Shown one piece after another: positions 15,605 to 23,735 of a DNA stretch of 64,000 nucleotides. The notes under the pieces are model-generated. The model did not search any database. It saw nothing but the letters and a program-made list of their open reading frames with translations, and had not been told where the DNA came from. The stretch is from Boseongicola sp. H5. Its GTDB lineage: Bacteria; Pseudomonadota; Alphaproteobacteria; Rhodobacterales; Rhodobacteraceae. The stretch spans positions 248,001-312,000 of the forward strand of contig JACNMN010000004.1 in the NCBI GenBank assembly GCA_020622165.1, written 5' to 3'. Made by a program: the position numbers and the translations under genes. Each line of letters begins with the position of its first letter. The stretch's first letter is position 1.

Positions 15605-16432
15605 CAGGCGCACGCAGTCACCACGCGCCCTAACGGGCGCACCCAATAGGCAACGACCCGTGATCCGCACCGCCGAACTGCTTCTGTTGATGATCTTCCT
15701 CATCATCCTGTGGCCGCTGTGACAGGCCGTCAGCGCCGACGCCTTGGCGCGATAGTGACTCGGTAGTTATGGCGGAGTCGCCCGCGTTAGCGGGCACCCG
15801 TTTCCAATCTCTCAACTCTTCAATCTAGCAGTCCCGGCGGACCCGTTCCCCGATGGTGTCTCCGACCGTTTGTCTTGAGCGCTGACAGGCTGTTGGGTGA
15901 GTGGAGGCCCGCGTAGCGGGCGAAGGAGTCGCCCCTCAGAAAGGCCAAATGGAACCGCCTAGGGTACCCCACCCCGCCGGGGTGGGCGGGGCATGTCGGC
16001 ACATGCATGCAAGTCAGATGGAAGTCATAGCGATAGGATTCCGGGGGACCCGCTCAAGCAAATTCGATTCCTGAAAAAAGTCGATCCGGCCCATGTTTAT
16101 GCAAAGTGATTTTCGGCGAACTTAGCCGTGCCTAAGTCAGGTGCGTTAAGCTGGTCGCGTCGCGTCTTGTGGCCGTAGATTGTCTGCGTCCACGCACCCC
16201 GCCCGGCAACGCGGCGGGGATGCAACGGGCCGCTCGCCGAAAAGGGACCCAACGCAAACCGGGATTTCTAGCTGAGTGGAATTTTCCGCGTTTGTTACAC
16301 ACCTATTTTCGCCGATGTTACACCACACTGTTTTCCATTTTGCGCACTTTGTCTTTCCAGTCGTGACTCACCCACAAGCTATGGTATGTAGGGCCTCATC
16401 CCAGCGAACATTTAGCCATTGGAGTGCTGCGA
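15605..16432. other. Long hairpin-rich non-coding stretch upstream of the SIR2 gene
   Basis: Apart from the microprotein candidate, no gene is seen. Hairpins: GCCCGC-GTTA-GCGGGC (15780-15795), GCCCGC-GTA-GCGGGC (15907-15921), a near-perfect CCCACCC/GGGTGGG palindrome (15968-15986), CTTAG-N6-CTAAG (16121-16136) and CCCCGCC/GGCGGGG (16197-16219). TGTTACAC is repeated at 16293-16300 and 16316-16323. GTGACT (about 16363) and TATGTA (about 16385), 16 bp apart, could be the SIR2 promoter. A structured RNA is possible but not shown. Confidence 0.4.
15660..15722 (+). CDS. Candidate 20-residue hydrophobic microprotein
   Basis: A GTG-started frame of 20 codons encodes an almost wholly hydrophobic peptide (core ELLLLMIFLIILWPL) after three polar or charged residues. 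Length and composition recall type I toxin peptides such as Ibs or Ldr, or small membrane regulators. The ribosome-binding site is weak (AGG about 9 nt upstream). A hairpin with arms GCGCCC/GGGCGC lies at 15625-15640, just before it. No antisense RNA promoter was identified. Translation is uncertain. Confidence 0.3.
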   Translation: MIRTAELLLLMIFLIILWPL

Positions 16433-18220
16433 ATGACGGCTTTCGGTGACCCTGCAACGCAATTGGCATTCTCTATGCATGAAAACAGGGGCATGTTCGC
16501 GCTCTTGCTGGGTTCTGGGCTGTCGCGCGCTGCGGAAATCCCGACAGGCTGGGAAATCACCTTGGACCTTGTTCGGCGCGTAGCACTCGCACAAGACGTA
16601 GAGGAACAGGACGACTGGGCGGCGTGGTATGTCGAGAAGGAAGGCAAAGAACCGGACTACTCGGCATTGCTGGCGCAACTTGCATCTACACCGGCGGAGC
16701 GCCGTGCCATTCTGCATAGCTATATTGAGCCCGACGAAGAAGACAGGGAGGAAGGCCGGAAGGTTCCTACGGCTGGGCACAAGGCAATCGCCAAGCTGGT
16801 GCGCGATGGATATGTTCGCGTGATCGTCACCACCAATTTTGACCGCTTGATGGAAAACGCGCTCCGAGAAGTTGGGGTGGAGCCCACCGTTGTCGGTTCG
16901 CCCGATGCATTAGAAGGCGCGGAGCCGTTGACGCATAGCGCCTGCTACGTCTTGAAATTGCATGGCGATTACAAGGATGCGCGGATTCTCAATACGGACG
17001 CGGAGCTGGAGGCATACCCCGATTCATACAACACGCTGCTAGACCGGATCATTGATGAACACGGGCTGATTGTGTGCGGCTGGTCGGGCGAGTGGGATCA
17101 CGCGCTAAGGGCAGCGATCTTGCGCGCACCGAACCGGCGCTATCCGATGTTTTGGGCTTCTAGGGGAGAGTTGCGGGGGCGTGGGGCGGAGTTGTGCAGC
17201 GCACGCAAGGGCGTGACTGTTCCCATTGCAGACGCGGATTCATTCTTTGTGAAATTGGCTGAACAGATCGAGACACTAGCGCAGTCGCAACGGCAAAATC
17301 CGCTGAGCGTGGATATGGCCGTGAGCCGCGCCAAGCGGTATCTGGCAAAGCCTGAGTATAGGATTCAGCTTTCGGACTTGGTGTCAGAGGAAGTGGAACG
17401 GATCATAGAGCGCCATGACCAAGAAGACCTAGCCTCGCATGGACCAGTCGCGGCTGAGGATTTTCAGAAGCGTGTGGCCCTGTATGAATCCATCTCGGAG
17501 GGGCTTGCCAAAGTTTGCGGGCTGATAGGCAGATGGGGTGACGATCCCCAACTCAGAACGGTGATAGATGCCATTAAAGGCATCCTGAGCTTTGCCGCTG
17601 ACACGCAAGGCGGACGTGTCGTCTATCTCCAAATGCGTAGCTATCCGGCTGTTTTGGCCTATCAAGCGTGCGCCCTTGGACTACAGACGGCGGAACGCTG
17701 GCGGGCATTGCATGGCTTCATGGGTGTTGAAGTTGAAAACCGGCGCGAGCGGGCGACACGCCTTTTGGATACTGTCGGGCCTTCGACTTGGGAAGGGTCG
17801 AAAAAAGACTATTGGCAGAACATGCCCGAAATGGACCGGCGATATACGCCTTTTCAGGATCACTTGGTGGACGGCATATTTGGGAAGTGGTGTGGTACCT
17901 TCCTTCCACCCAGAACGCCTATCTCGGACGTTTCGCTGTTCGCGGAAGGGGTGACTGCAATTCGATACTTGGAGGCAGTCGAAAAAGCCCAACTTCAACA
18001 GGCGCTGGACCAACCCGACAACGGCAGAAACTACATATGGGCACCGCCCGGGCGTGGCGGGTGGTCCTATAGATACCACGAAAACATATCCAAGCGCTTT
18101 GACGATGACGAATTTGTTGCGGTTCTGGCCAAAGCGGGATTTGGGCGCGGTGATCCTGAATTTATCGGGCTGGCTATTGAAAGTCACAAAAGACTGCTGG
18201 CCAATCTTCATTGGTATTGA
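16433..18220 (+). CDS. SIR2-domain protein, probable anti-phage defence NADase
   Basis: 595 residues. The N-terminal 230 residues form a SIR2 NAD-binding domain: LLGSGLSRAAEIP (G27-P37), IVTTNFDRLME (N135, D137), LKLHGDY with the catalytic-type H177, and IVCGWSGEWD (G216-D222). The remaining 360 residues are helical and unrecognised and are likely the sensor or oligomerisation part. Bacterial proteins of this architecture (for example the SIR2 subunits of DSR and Thoeris systems) degrade NAD after phage infection and abort it; that role is inferred here. The ATG at 16433 has GGAG 8 nt upstream and is preferred to the GTG at 16424. Two tiny genes and an HNH nuclease gene follow on the same strand. 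Confidence 0.8.
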   Translation: MTAFGDPATQLAFSMHENRGMFALLLGSGLSRAAEIPTGWEITLDLVRRVALAQDVEEQDDWAAWYVEKEGKEPDYSALLAQLASTPAERRAILHSYIEPDEEDREEGRKVPTAGHKAIAKLVRDGYVRVIVTTNFDRLMENALREVGVEPTVVGSPDALEGAEPLTHSACYVLKLHGDYKDARILNTDAELEAYPDSYNTLLDRIIDEHGLIVCGWSGEWDHALRAAILRAPNRRYPMFWASRGELRGRGAELCSARKGVTVPIADADSFFVKLAEQIETLAQSQRQNPLSVDMAVSRAKRYLAKPEYRIQLSDLVSEEVERIIERHDQEDLASHGPVAAEDFQKRVALYESISEGLAKVCGLIGRWGDDPQLRTVIDAIKGILSFAADTQGGRVVYLQMRSYPAVLAYQACALGLQTAERWRALHGFMGVEVENRRERATRLLDTVGPSTWEGSKKDYWQNMPEMDRRYTPFQDHLVDGIFGKWCGTFLPPRTPISDVSLFAEGVTAIRYLEAVEKAQLQQALDQPDNGRNYIWAPPGRGGWSYRYHENISKRFDDDEFVAVLAKAGFGRGDPEFIGLAIESHKRLLANLHWY

Positions 18221-18244
18221 TCGCGCTTGAAAGGAGCCCCCAAC

Positions 18245-18427
18245 ATGTCAGACGATCCAGCCTTTTCCGAAAGGGAACAGCGGCGACATATTGGAGCGCT
18301 GAAGGACCACTTGCGCCTATGCCTAGAAAAGGCATGCGCCGAGGCATTAGTTGCCGACGCGCTTTTCGCTGCACCCGAAATCACGATTCAGCGAAATGCC
18401 GAACAGCCCATTTTACCTATGAAATAG
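18245..18427 (+). CDS. 60-residue protein of the SIR2 cassette
   Basis: It starts 24 nt after the SIR2 stop with a good AGGAG Shine-Dalgarno. The product is charged and helical (SEREQRRHIGALKDHLRLCLEKACAEAL split over two runs), with no membrane segment. Its stop overlaps the next start by one base (TAGTG). No family recognised. The operon position suggests a partner or regulator of the SIR2 protein, as many SIR2 defence operons include a small accessory protein. That is inference. Confidence 0.6.
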   Translation: MSDDPAFSEREQRRHIGALKDHLRLCLEKACAEALVADALFAAPEITIQRNAEQPILPMK

Positions 18428-18732
18428 TGTATCAAGAGGGCGGGAGAGAACTGACAGAGCGCGAAAAGAGCGCGGTAAATTCAGCCCCCGAATGCGCCGC
18501 CGTGATCCGAGGTCTTGAAATTGAAGCAAACGGACATCTCCCCGGAAAAGAGCACGTCATTCAAAGTTTCGTTGACGTTTTGGAGGATGATGATCCCCGA
18601 AGGCTGGCGGCGTCCCGGCTTTTGGAGGGGTGGAGTGCATACAACCAGATGGTGATTCGCGAAATCGACAAATGGAAGCTATTAGCCGATGAAGCGCGGC
18701 GGTGTCTCGTGCAGGGCAACGGCTGCGGCTGA
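18427..18732 (+). CDS. 101-residue protein of the SIR2 cassette
   Basis: GTG start overlapping the upstream stop by one base, suggesting translational coupling; there is no separate Shine-Dalgarno. The product is an acidic, helical soluble protein (LTEREKSAVNSAPECAAVI; DPRRLAASRLLEGW; NQMVIREIDKWKLLADEARR). A longer in-frame reading to 18211 would run across the 60-residue gene and is rejected. No family recognised. It lies 30 bp before the HNH gene. Confidence 0.55.
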   Translation: MYQEGGRELTEREKSAVNSAPECAAVIRGLEIEANGHLPGKEHVIQSFVDVLEDDDPRRLAASRLLEGWSAYNQMVIREIDKWKLLADEARRCLVQGNGCG

Positions 18733-18762
18733 CCAACAAGTTACCAATGGGAGCGCACCCAA

Positions 18763-19650
18763 ATGGCGGAAAACGACCAACTGCTGTTGCTCAAAATCGG
18801 CGAGAAGGACTGCCCGGAACCGTTCTACCCGAACAGTGGTGGAGATTGGGAGGGTGAAGAGTTCAGATTCCCAAGCATTCAACGGATGCCCGATGCCACC
18901 ACGCGAGTCCTTCCGCAAGGAACCACCGTCTTTGTCTGGACGCATCACAATCGACGGAAGAACGAAACGCCGGGGCAAGGGCTGACTGCTATCGGGCATC
19001 TTTCCGACGATCTTGATACCAAGGGTGCCGAAGGTTCGGTGCGCCTTATAGACGTTCAGACGCTCTCCCCGGCTATCTCTCTCAAAACCTTGAAGAGCTT
19101 CAAAGGGACAAATGCAGTCATCCACAAAGCCCGGAACTACACACTGCGACACGCGCTTGTTGTCGATGGAGACGACGCCAAAGCATTTCGGGATTTGGTG
19201 GAAACCACCCATCCACCGCGCGCGGAGGCAACTGCCGATTACGAACGACTACGGGAAAGGGCCAACAGGCTTCGTGGTCGCATTGGGGGAACGCCTCCAT
19301 CGGGAAACGCGACCCCACCCCGATCAACAGGTGCTGCAAGTGGTTTTGTGCGCTCGCCCGAGGTGGTGGCATATGTCCAAGACCGGGCAAACGGGGTCTG
19401 CGAATTATGCGGAGACACCGCGCCATTTCTCGACAAGGACGGCTTCCCGTTCTTGGAGGTCCATCATGTTCGGTTCTTGGCCCATGGAGGCCCGGACGTG
19501 ATTCAAAACGCAGCCGCGCTTTGCCCGAACTGCCACAGGGCCTGCCACCATTCTGCCGACCCCGACCTTCTGCGACGGCGGTTGATTTCGCAGGTAGGCG
19601 AGTTGGAAGACTTCCCTGCCCGCGAAATCGCGTGTGAGCATGAAAGTTAG
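18763..19650 (+). CDS. HNH endonuclease with an N-terminal PUA/EVE-like domain
   Basis: 295 residues. The C-terminal third is an HNH nuclease with its zinc site: CELCG (C213, C216), LEVHHVRFLAHGG (catalytic H234/H235), N249, and LCPNCHRACHH (C254, C257). The N-terminal 145 residues (TTVFVWTHH, GLTAIGHL, VRLIDVQ) have the beta-rich pattern of EVE/PUA-like domains, which in type IV restriction enzymes bind modified DNA bases. The combination suggests an McrA-like modification-dependent restriction enzyme. The reader assignment is weaker than the nuclease one. A GGGAG site precedes the ATG. It closes the SIR2 cassette and is convergent with the integrase gene. 19651-19826 between them shows no gene. 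Confidence 0.75.
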   Translation: MAENDQLLLLKIGEKDCPEPFYPNSGGDWEGEEFRFPSIQRMPDATTRVLPQGTTVFVWTHHNRRKNETPGQGLTAIGHLSDDLDTKGAEGSVRLIDVQTLSPAISLKTLKSFKGTNAVIHKARNYTLRHALVVDGDDAKAFRDLVETTHPPRAEATADYERLRERANRLRGRIGGTPPSGNATPPRSTGAASGFVRSPEVVAYVQDRANGVCELCGDTAPFLDKDGFPFLEVHHVRFLAHGGPDVIQNAAALCPNCHRACHHSADPDLLRRRLISQVGELEDFPAREIACEHES

Positions 19651-19826
19651 GTGGCAGTGCGCTGACCTTGCGTTCAAGACTGAAGCCGAAGCGCAGGGAC
19701 GTTTCACACCGTCAGGTGTGCTTGGATTGACAGGCAATCGGGCCAACGCCTGACAGATAGGTCAGCAAGGCGGGGTCGGTTGTCACCACAAGTGACCGTT
19801 AGCCCGCCCTGCCATAACCCATGCGG

Positions 19827-21230
19827 TCACCTGATTGAAAGCACGTCCCCCAACGCTGCCTCGATATCCGGGCGGTGCATCGAATAGTGTTTCTTCAAGA
19901 CCTCTTCCGTGGTGTTGACAGCCTCAGCGATGATATTGAACGGGATGCCCGCGCGGACCATGTGTGTGATCGCCGTTCGCTTCATGGTGTGGTGCGAAAC
20001 AGGCTTGGTAACGCCCGCCTCTTTCGCCACTTCCGCCAGCCCCTTCTTGAGCGATTTTACCGGCTTTCCGTTGAAGGTGATCACATACGGCTGCGACCGA
20101 TCCGCATGGAGTAGATAGCTTACCAACCGCCAGTTCTGGCCAATCGGAATTTGGGGGCGGCGCTTGTTCCCGCTGCCCGCGCCGAAGTCGATATAGGCCC
20201 CCTTGGCCACCCCGCCGGTTTCATAGTCCAGCGGCGGGTTTTCATAGGTGCGCCGGGTCGCGCGCTTCGGCATGACCCACTCACCGTCGGGCGACAGGAC
20301 AGGTTCCGGTTCCACTTCGACTACATGCTTCAAGACCGCTTCGGGAATATAGACCTGATCCCATGTCAGTGAAAGAATGGCTTCTTTCCGCGCGCCAGTA
20401 GCCAGCGCAATCAACAGAAATCCTTCGATGTGCTCCCGGTTTCGTTCCCTGTCGATTTCCTTCCCGTTGGCGACGATAGGCCGTGGCTCGCAGGCGGCAA
20501 TCATGCGCTCTAGCTCTTCCATGGTGAGCCATGCCTTGGTGTCTCGCACCGGGTCGCCTTCGACTATCGAGAAATCGGGTGGATATGAGGTGTAGCGGTT
20601 CTTCCGCGCGCGCGCTAGCGCGGCGCGAAGGACACGAAGGTCTTTGCAGGCGGTATTCCGGCTAGTGGTGCCGTACTGTCCGTCTTTCTTCTGGTGTGCG
20701 GTCCATCGCGGCTTTTCCATCCGCCATTCTATGTAGTCGTCAACAGTATCCTGCACGACATCATCCCAATGCAGGTGTCCCAGATGCTCTTTCAGCGGCC
20801 CCACATTCGCGGCCATGGGGCCGGACGTGTTCTCCGACTTCTCGCGGCAAACGTAGTCGTAATATCGGTCCACGATCCAAGCGACAGTCGGGCGTGCGGG
20901 GATTTCAGGGCGCGCCAGTTCTTTGACGAATAGGTCATGGGCGGCTTCGGCTTCGGTCTCGTCTTTCGTCCCATGCGATTTTCGCCGGGGGTGCCCCGCT
21001 TCCGTCCAGACCGTTTCCCAATAACCGTCTTTACGGCGGCGCAGACGGGGGGCGCCGGTGGACGCGTTAGCGTCGGCGCTCGGGTCGAAATCTTGGAGCT
21101 TTTTTTCGGCTTCGGCTGGGTCTTTTGTGCCTGTGGCCTTCCGTCTTTGCTTCCCGGACTCAGAGTCGGTCCAGACGATTTCCCAATACGAATCAGGTCT
21201 TTGGCGGAGATATGGGGCAGGGTTCTTCAT
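19827..21230 (-). CDS. int: Tyrosine recombinase (integrase of the island)
   Basis: 467 residues. Catalytic residues are visible: ATGARKEAI with R281, SHHTMKRTAITH with H414 and K417/R418 at the HxxR box, and VLKKHYSMHRP with Y449. The box reads HTMKR rather than the usual HxLRR. The N-terminus carries two similar modules in tandem: residues 7-48 (YLRQRPDSYWEIVWT, KATGTKDPAEAE) and 62-103 (RLRRRKDGYWETVWT, KSHGTKDETEAE). Each resembles an arm-type-site-binding domain, so that domain appears duplicated. The gene begins 84 bp from the attR core, next to CTTGCA repeats also found at the left end. It directs site-specific integration into tRNA-Pro. Confidence 0.95.
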   Translation of the reverse strand: MKNPAPYLRQRPDSYWEIVWTDSESGKQRRKATGTKDPAEAEKKLQDFDPSADANASTGAPRLRRRKDGYWETVWTEAGHPRRKSHGTKDETEAEAAHDLFVKELARPEIPARPTVAWIVDRYYDYVCREKSENTSGPMAANVGPLKEHLGHLHWDDVVQDTVDDYIEWRMEKPRWTAHQKKDGQYGTTSRNTACKDLRVLRAALARARKNRYTSYPPDFSIVEGDPVRDTKAWLTMEELERMIAACEPRPIVANGKEIDRERNREHIEGFLLIALATGARKEAILSLTWDQVYIPEAVLKHVVEVEPEPVLSPDGEWVMPKRATRRTYENPPLDYETGGVAKGAYIDFGAGSGNKRRPQIPIGQNWRLVSYLLHADRSQPYVITFNGKPVKSLKKGLAEVAKEAGVTKPVSHHTMKRTAITHMVRAGIPFNIIAEAVNTTEEVLKKHYSMHRPDIEAALGDVLSIR

Positions 21231-21258
21231 AAGAACATCCTCACGATTCTGCGCAACT

Positions 21259-21283
21259 CATGCAAGGTTGCATAAGTTGCAAG
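21259..21283. repeat. Right cluster of TTGCA motifs next to int
   Basis: CATGCAAG (21259-21266), GGTTGCATA (about 21266-21274) and AGTTGCAAG (21275-21283) repeat the CTTGCA motif of the left end. The position between the int start and attR is where arm-type sites and the int promoter are expected. Confidence 0.5.
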
Positions 21284-21314
21284 TTTCAGATTTCGCGTAT
21301 GTCCTTGATTTTAT

Positions 21315-21364
21315 TGGTCGGAGTGAGAGGATTCGAACCTCCGACCCCTGCCTCCCGAAGACAG
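21315..21364 (-). repeat. attR: 50-bp repeat within tRNA-Pro
   Basis: Exact match to 6622-6671. The copy supplies the 3' part of the intact tRNA-Pro, so tRNA function is preserved after integration. Confidence 0.95.
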
Positions 21365-21391
21365 TGCTCTACCAGGCTGAGCTACACTCCG
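21315..21391 (-). tRNA. tRNA-Pro(CGG)
   Basis: 77 nt including encoded CCA. Acceptor CGGAGTG pairs with CACTCCG. The D arm is GCTC/GAGC, the anticodon loop TTCGGGA (anticodon CGG), and the T arm GGAGG-TTCGAAT-CCTCT. It is intact, and its 3' 50 nt are duplicated at 6622-6671. It is the attachment site of the island. Confidence 0.97.
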
Positions 21392-21498
21392 ACCGTGCGC
21401 GCGGGATAGCGGGGCTGGCGGAGCAATGCAAGAGGGCTGATGCAGAGCGCTCTGCAAGGGTCGGTTGCGGGAACTGCACGGGTGGCACCGCCCGCGGG

Positions 21499-22500
21499 CT
21501 AATCCGCTTTCCGGTCAGCGGCGGACCCGCCTCCCGGCCTGCGCTGCTCCGGTGACAGGAACTGACCGATCCGGGGGGCGACGGGCGTTCCTGTTCGCGA
21601 TCTGGTCCGCAGAACAGGCGTGTTGAGCGAGTGGCCGCCCCGCCCCTCGCGGAGCACGATGTAGATGCCCGAGGCGACGATGATCCCGGTGCCGATCAGC
21701 GTCGCGCGGTCGAGGCTCTCGTCAAACAGCAGTACGCCATAAAGACTGGCCCAGATGATCTGCGAGTACTGCATTGGCGCCACGATCACTGCTTGCGCGT
21801 GTCGATAGGCATAGATCAGGCAGCTCGTTCCGACCAAAGCCAGTGCGGCAATCACGGCGGAGGCGCCGATATCCACCAGCGGCATCGGTTCGTAGACAAA
21901 AGGCAACGCGGCCCCCATCAACACGAAATTCGCCATCATGGGATAGAGGATCAGGACCACGCTGCGCTCGTCCTGCCCGATCTTGCGCACCACGACCGAG
22001 GCGAAGGCGCCGGTGCAGGCCGCGCCAAGCGCTGCCACATGGCCGGCCTGCAACTCGGTCGAACCCGGTTGCAGCACGACCAGCACGCCACCGAGGCCGA
22101 CCAGGACCGCAAGACCCCGGCGCCAGCCCACCTTCTCGCCCAGCATCGGGATCGCCATCAGCGTGATCAGGAGCGGTCCGGCGAAGAGTATCGCGTAGAC
22201 CTGCGCCAGCGGCAGCGTGGAAAAGGCGTAGAAGGCGCCAACCCCGGTCAGCACCGCCGCGAAGGTCCGCGCGGCCGTCCACCACGGATGGCGCGGACGC
22301 AGATTGCCCTCGGACGCATCGCGCATCAGCAGGAAGGTGACGATCGGAAATCCGAAAAGGACGCTGAAAAACACGATCTGGAAGGGTGAGTAGGATCCGC
22401 CCAGATACTTGATGACCACGTCATGGCTGGCGAAGACCGCAAAGGCCAGAAGTGCAAGAAGTGCACCGCGAAGGTTCGTGTTGGCGGGGTTTTCAGTCAT
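21499..22500 (-). CDS. EamA/DMT-family transporter
   Basis: 333 residues with ten hydrophobic segments arranged as two EamA repeats (first about residues 10-145, second about 155-290), including the family-typical PLLITLMAIPMLGEKVGWRR after the first half. DMT proteins export or import small metabolites such as amino acids and nucleosides across the inner membrane; the substrate cannot be read from sequence. The C-terminal 40 residues are polar and low in complexity. A second EamA paralogue lies at 37415-38284, sharing the GEKVGWRR motif. It is the first chromosomal gene right of the island. Confidence 0.9.
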   Translation of the reverse strand: MTENPANTNLRGALLALLAFAVFASHDVVIKYLGGSYSPFQIVFFSVLFGFPIVTFLLMRDASEGNLRPRHPWWTAARTFAAVLTGVGAFYAFSTLPLAQVYAILFAGPLLITLMAIPMLGEKVGWRRGLAVLVGLGGVLVVLQPGSTELQAGHVAALGAACTGAFASVVVRKIGQDERSVVLILYPMMANFVLMGAALPFVYEPMPLVDIGASAVIAALALVGTSCLIYAYRHAQAVIVAPMQYSQIIWASLYGVLLFDESLDRATLIGTGIIVASGIYIVLREGRGGHSLNTPVLRTRSRTGTPVAPRIGQFLSPEQRRPGGGSAADRKAD

Positions 22501-22575
22501 GGTGATACCACCGATACTCTATTGGGCCCGCGCCTCAAGGCCGGGCGAACTGCAAACACCGCATCCGGTGATGCT

Positions 22576-23679
22576 TTAGGCAGATGTCGGCAGTTTGGTC
22601 ACAATTGCATCGCCCATCTCTGCCGTGCTGACAGGTGTCGCGCCCTCTTCGCCCAGCAAGTCCGCGGTCCGCAGGCCATCGGCCAGCACGTCTTCCACCG
22701 CTTTTTCCAGACGGTCCGCCTCTGCGCCCCGATCGAAGGAATAGCGCAGGGCCATGGCGAAGCTGAGGATGCAGGCGATCGGATTGGCCTTGCCCTGACC
22801 CGCGATGTCGGGCGCGGAGCCGTGGACCGGTTCGTAAAGTGCCTTGGGCCGACCGTTTTCCATCGGCGCACCGAGCGAGGCGGAGGGCAGCATGCCCAAC
22901 GATCCGGTCAGCATCGCGGCGAGATCCGAAAGCAGGTCGCCGAACAGGTTGTCGGTGACGATGACGTCGAATTGTTTCGGCCACCGGGTAAGCTGCATGG
23001 CACCGGCATCCGCATACATGTGGCTAAGCTCCACATCCGGGTAATCCTTGTCGCCGACCGCCTGCACCACCTCGCGCCAGAGGATGCCCGATTCCATCAC
23101 ATTGGCCTTTTCCATGGAGCAAAGCCTGCCATCGCGTTTGCGCGCCAGATCGAACGCTGCGCGCGCCACGCGGTCGATCTCGGATTCCGTGTAGCGTTGC
23201 GTGTTGATACCGACCCGCTCGTTGCCTTCCACGTGGATGCCGCGCGGTTCACCGAAATAGACGCCCGATGTCAGCTCCCGTACGATCATGATGTCGAGGC
23301 CGGACACGACCTCCTTCTTGAGGGAGGAGAAATCCGCAAGCGCGTCGAAGCATTGCGCGGGGCGAAGATTGGCGAAGAGATCCATCTCCTTGCGCAGCCG
23401 CAGGAGGCCGCGTTCCGGTTTCACGCTGAAATCGAGTGCGTCGTAATTGGGGCCGCCGACCGCACCAAGCAGCACCGCGTCCACCTCCTGCGCCTTGGCC
23501 ATGGTGTCATCGTGCAAAGGTGTGCCATGTGCGTCATACGCTGCCCCCCCGACCAGATCTTCGGAGACGTTGAAGGCAAGCCCCCGGGTTCCGAACCAGT
23601 CGATGATCTTGCGCACCTCCGCCATAACTTCGGGACCGATGCCGTCGCCGGGCAGAATCAGGAGAGAGGGGTTTGTCAT
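22576..23679 (-). CDS. leuB: 3-isopropylmalate dehydrogenase
   Basis: 367 residues. It catalyses the NAD-dependent oxidative decarboxylation of 3-isopropylmalate, the third step of leucine synthesis. Characteristic segments: [11 protein letters not shown] at the N-terminus, [25 protein letters not shown], the substrate/metal region [28 protein letters not shown] and [18 protein letters not shown]. The ATG at 23679 follows an AAGGAT Shine-Dalgarno, excluding the longer reading to 23739. leuD (27.7 kb) and leuC (31.9 kb) lie on the same strand but are not adjacent. Confidence 0.97.
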   Translation of the reverse strand: MTNPSLLILPGDGIGPEVMAEVRKIIDWFGTRGLAFNVSEDLVGGAAYDAHGTPLHDDTMAKAQEVDAVLLGAVGGPNYDALDFSVKPERGLLRLRKEMDLFANLRPAQCFDALADFSSLKKEVVSGLDIMIVRELTSGVYFGEPRGIHVEGNERVGINTQRYTESEIDRVARAAFDLARKRDGRLCSMEKANVMESGILWREVVQAVGDKDYPDVELSHMYADAGAMQLTRWPKQFDVIVTDNLFGDLLSDLAAMLTGSLGMLPSASLGAPMENGRPKALYEPVHGSAPDIAGQGKANPIACILSFAMALRYSFDRGAEADRLEKAVEDVLADGLRTADLLGEEGATPVSTAEMGDAIVTKLPTSA

Positions 23680-23735
23680 GGAGCGTATCCTTCGGAAATC
23701 TGTTGTCTTGGCGGTAACGGCTGCGTCCGGAAGGG

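Larger units (their letters stand above)
6622..21364. mobile_element. tRNA-Pro-integrated island, phage-satellite-like
   Basis: A 14.7-kb insertion is bounded by a 50-bp perfect direct repeat (6622-6671 and 21315-21364) equal to the 3' portion of tRNA-Pro(CGG). The functional tRNA is at the right end, next to the tyrosine integrase. The order is typical of islands using a tRNA 3' end as attB. Contents from left: arm-type repeat cluster, regulated promoter, AlpA-like gene, small-gene operon with a terminase-small-like protein, primase-helicase, iteron origin, a membrane protein on the opposite strand, serine recombinase, SIR2/HNH cassette, integrase. There are no capsid, tail, portal, large-terminase, conjugation or rRNA genes. 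Integrase, replication module, lone small terminase and size fit phage-inducible chromosomal islands. An integrated plasmid-like element is the alternative. Confidence 0.9.
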
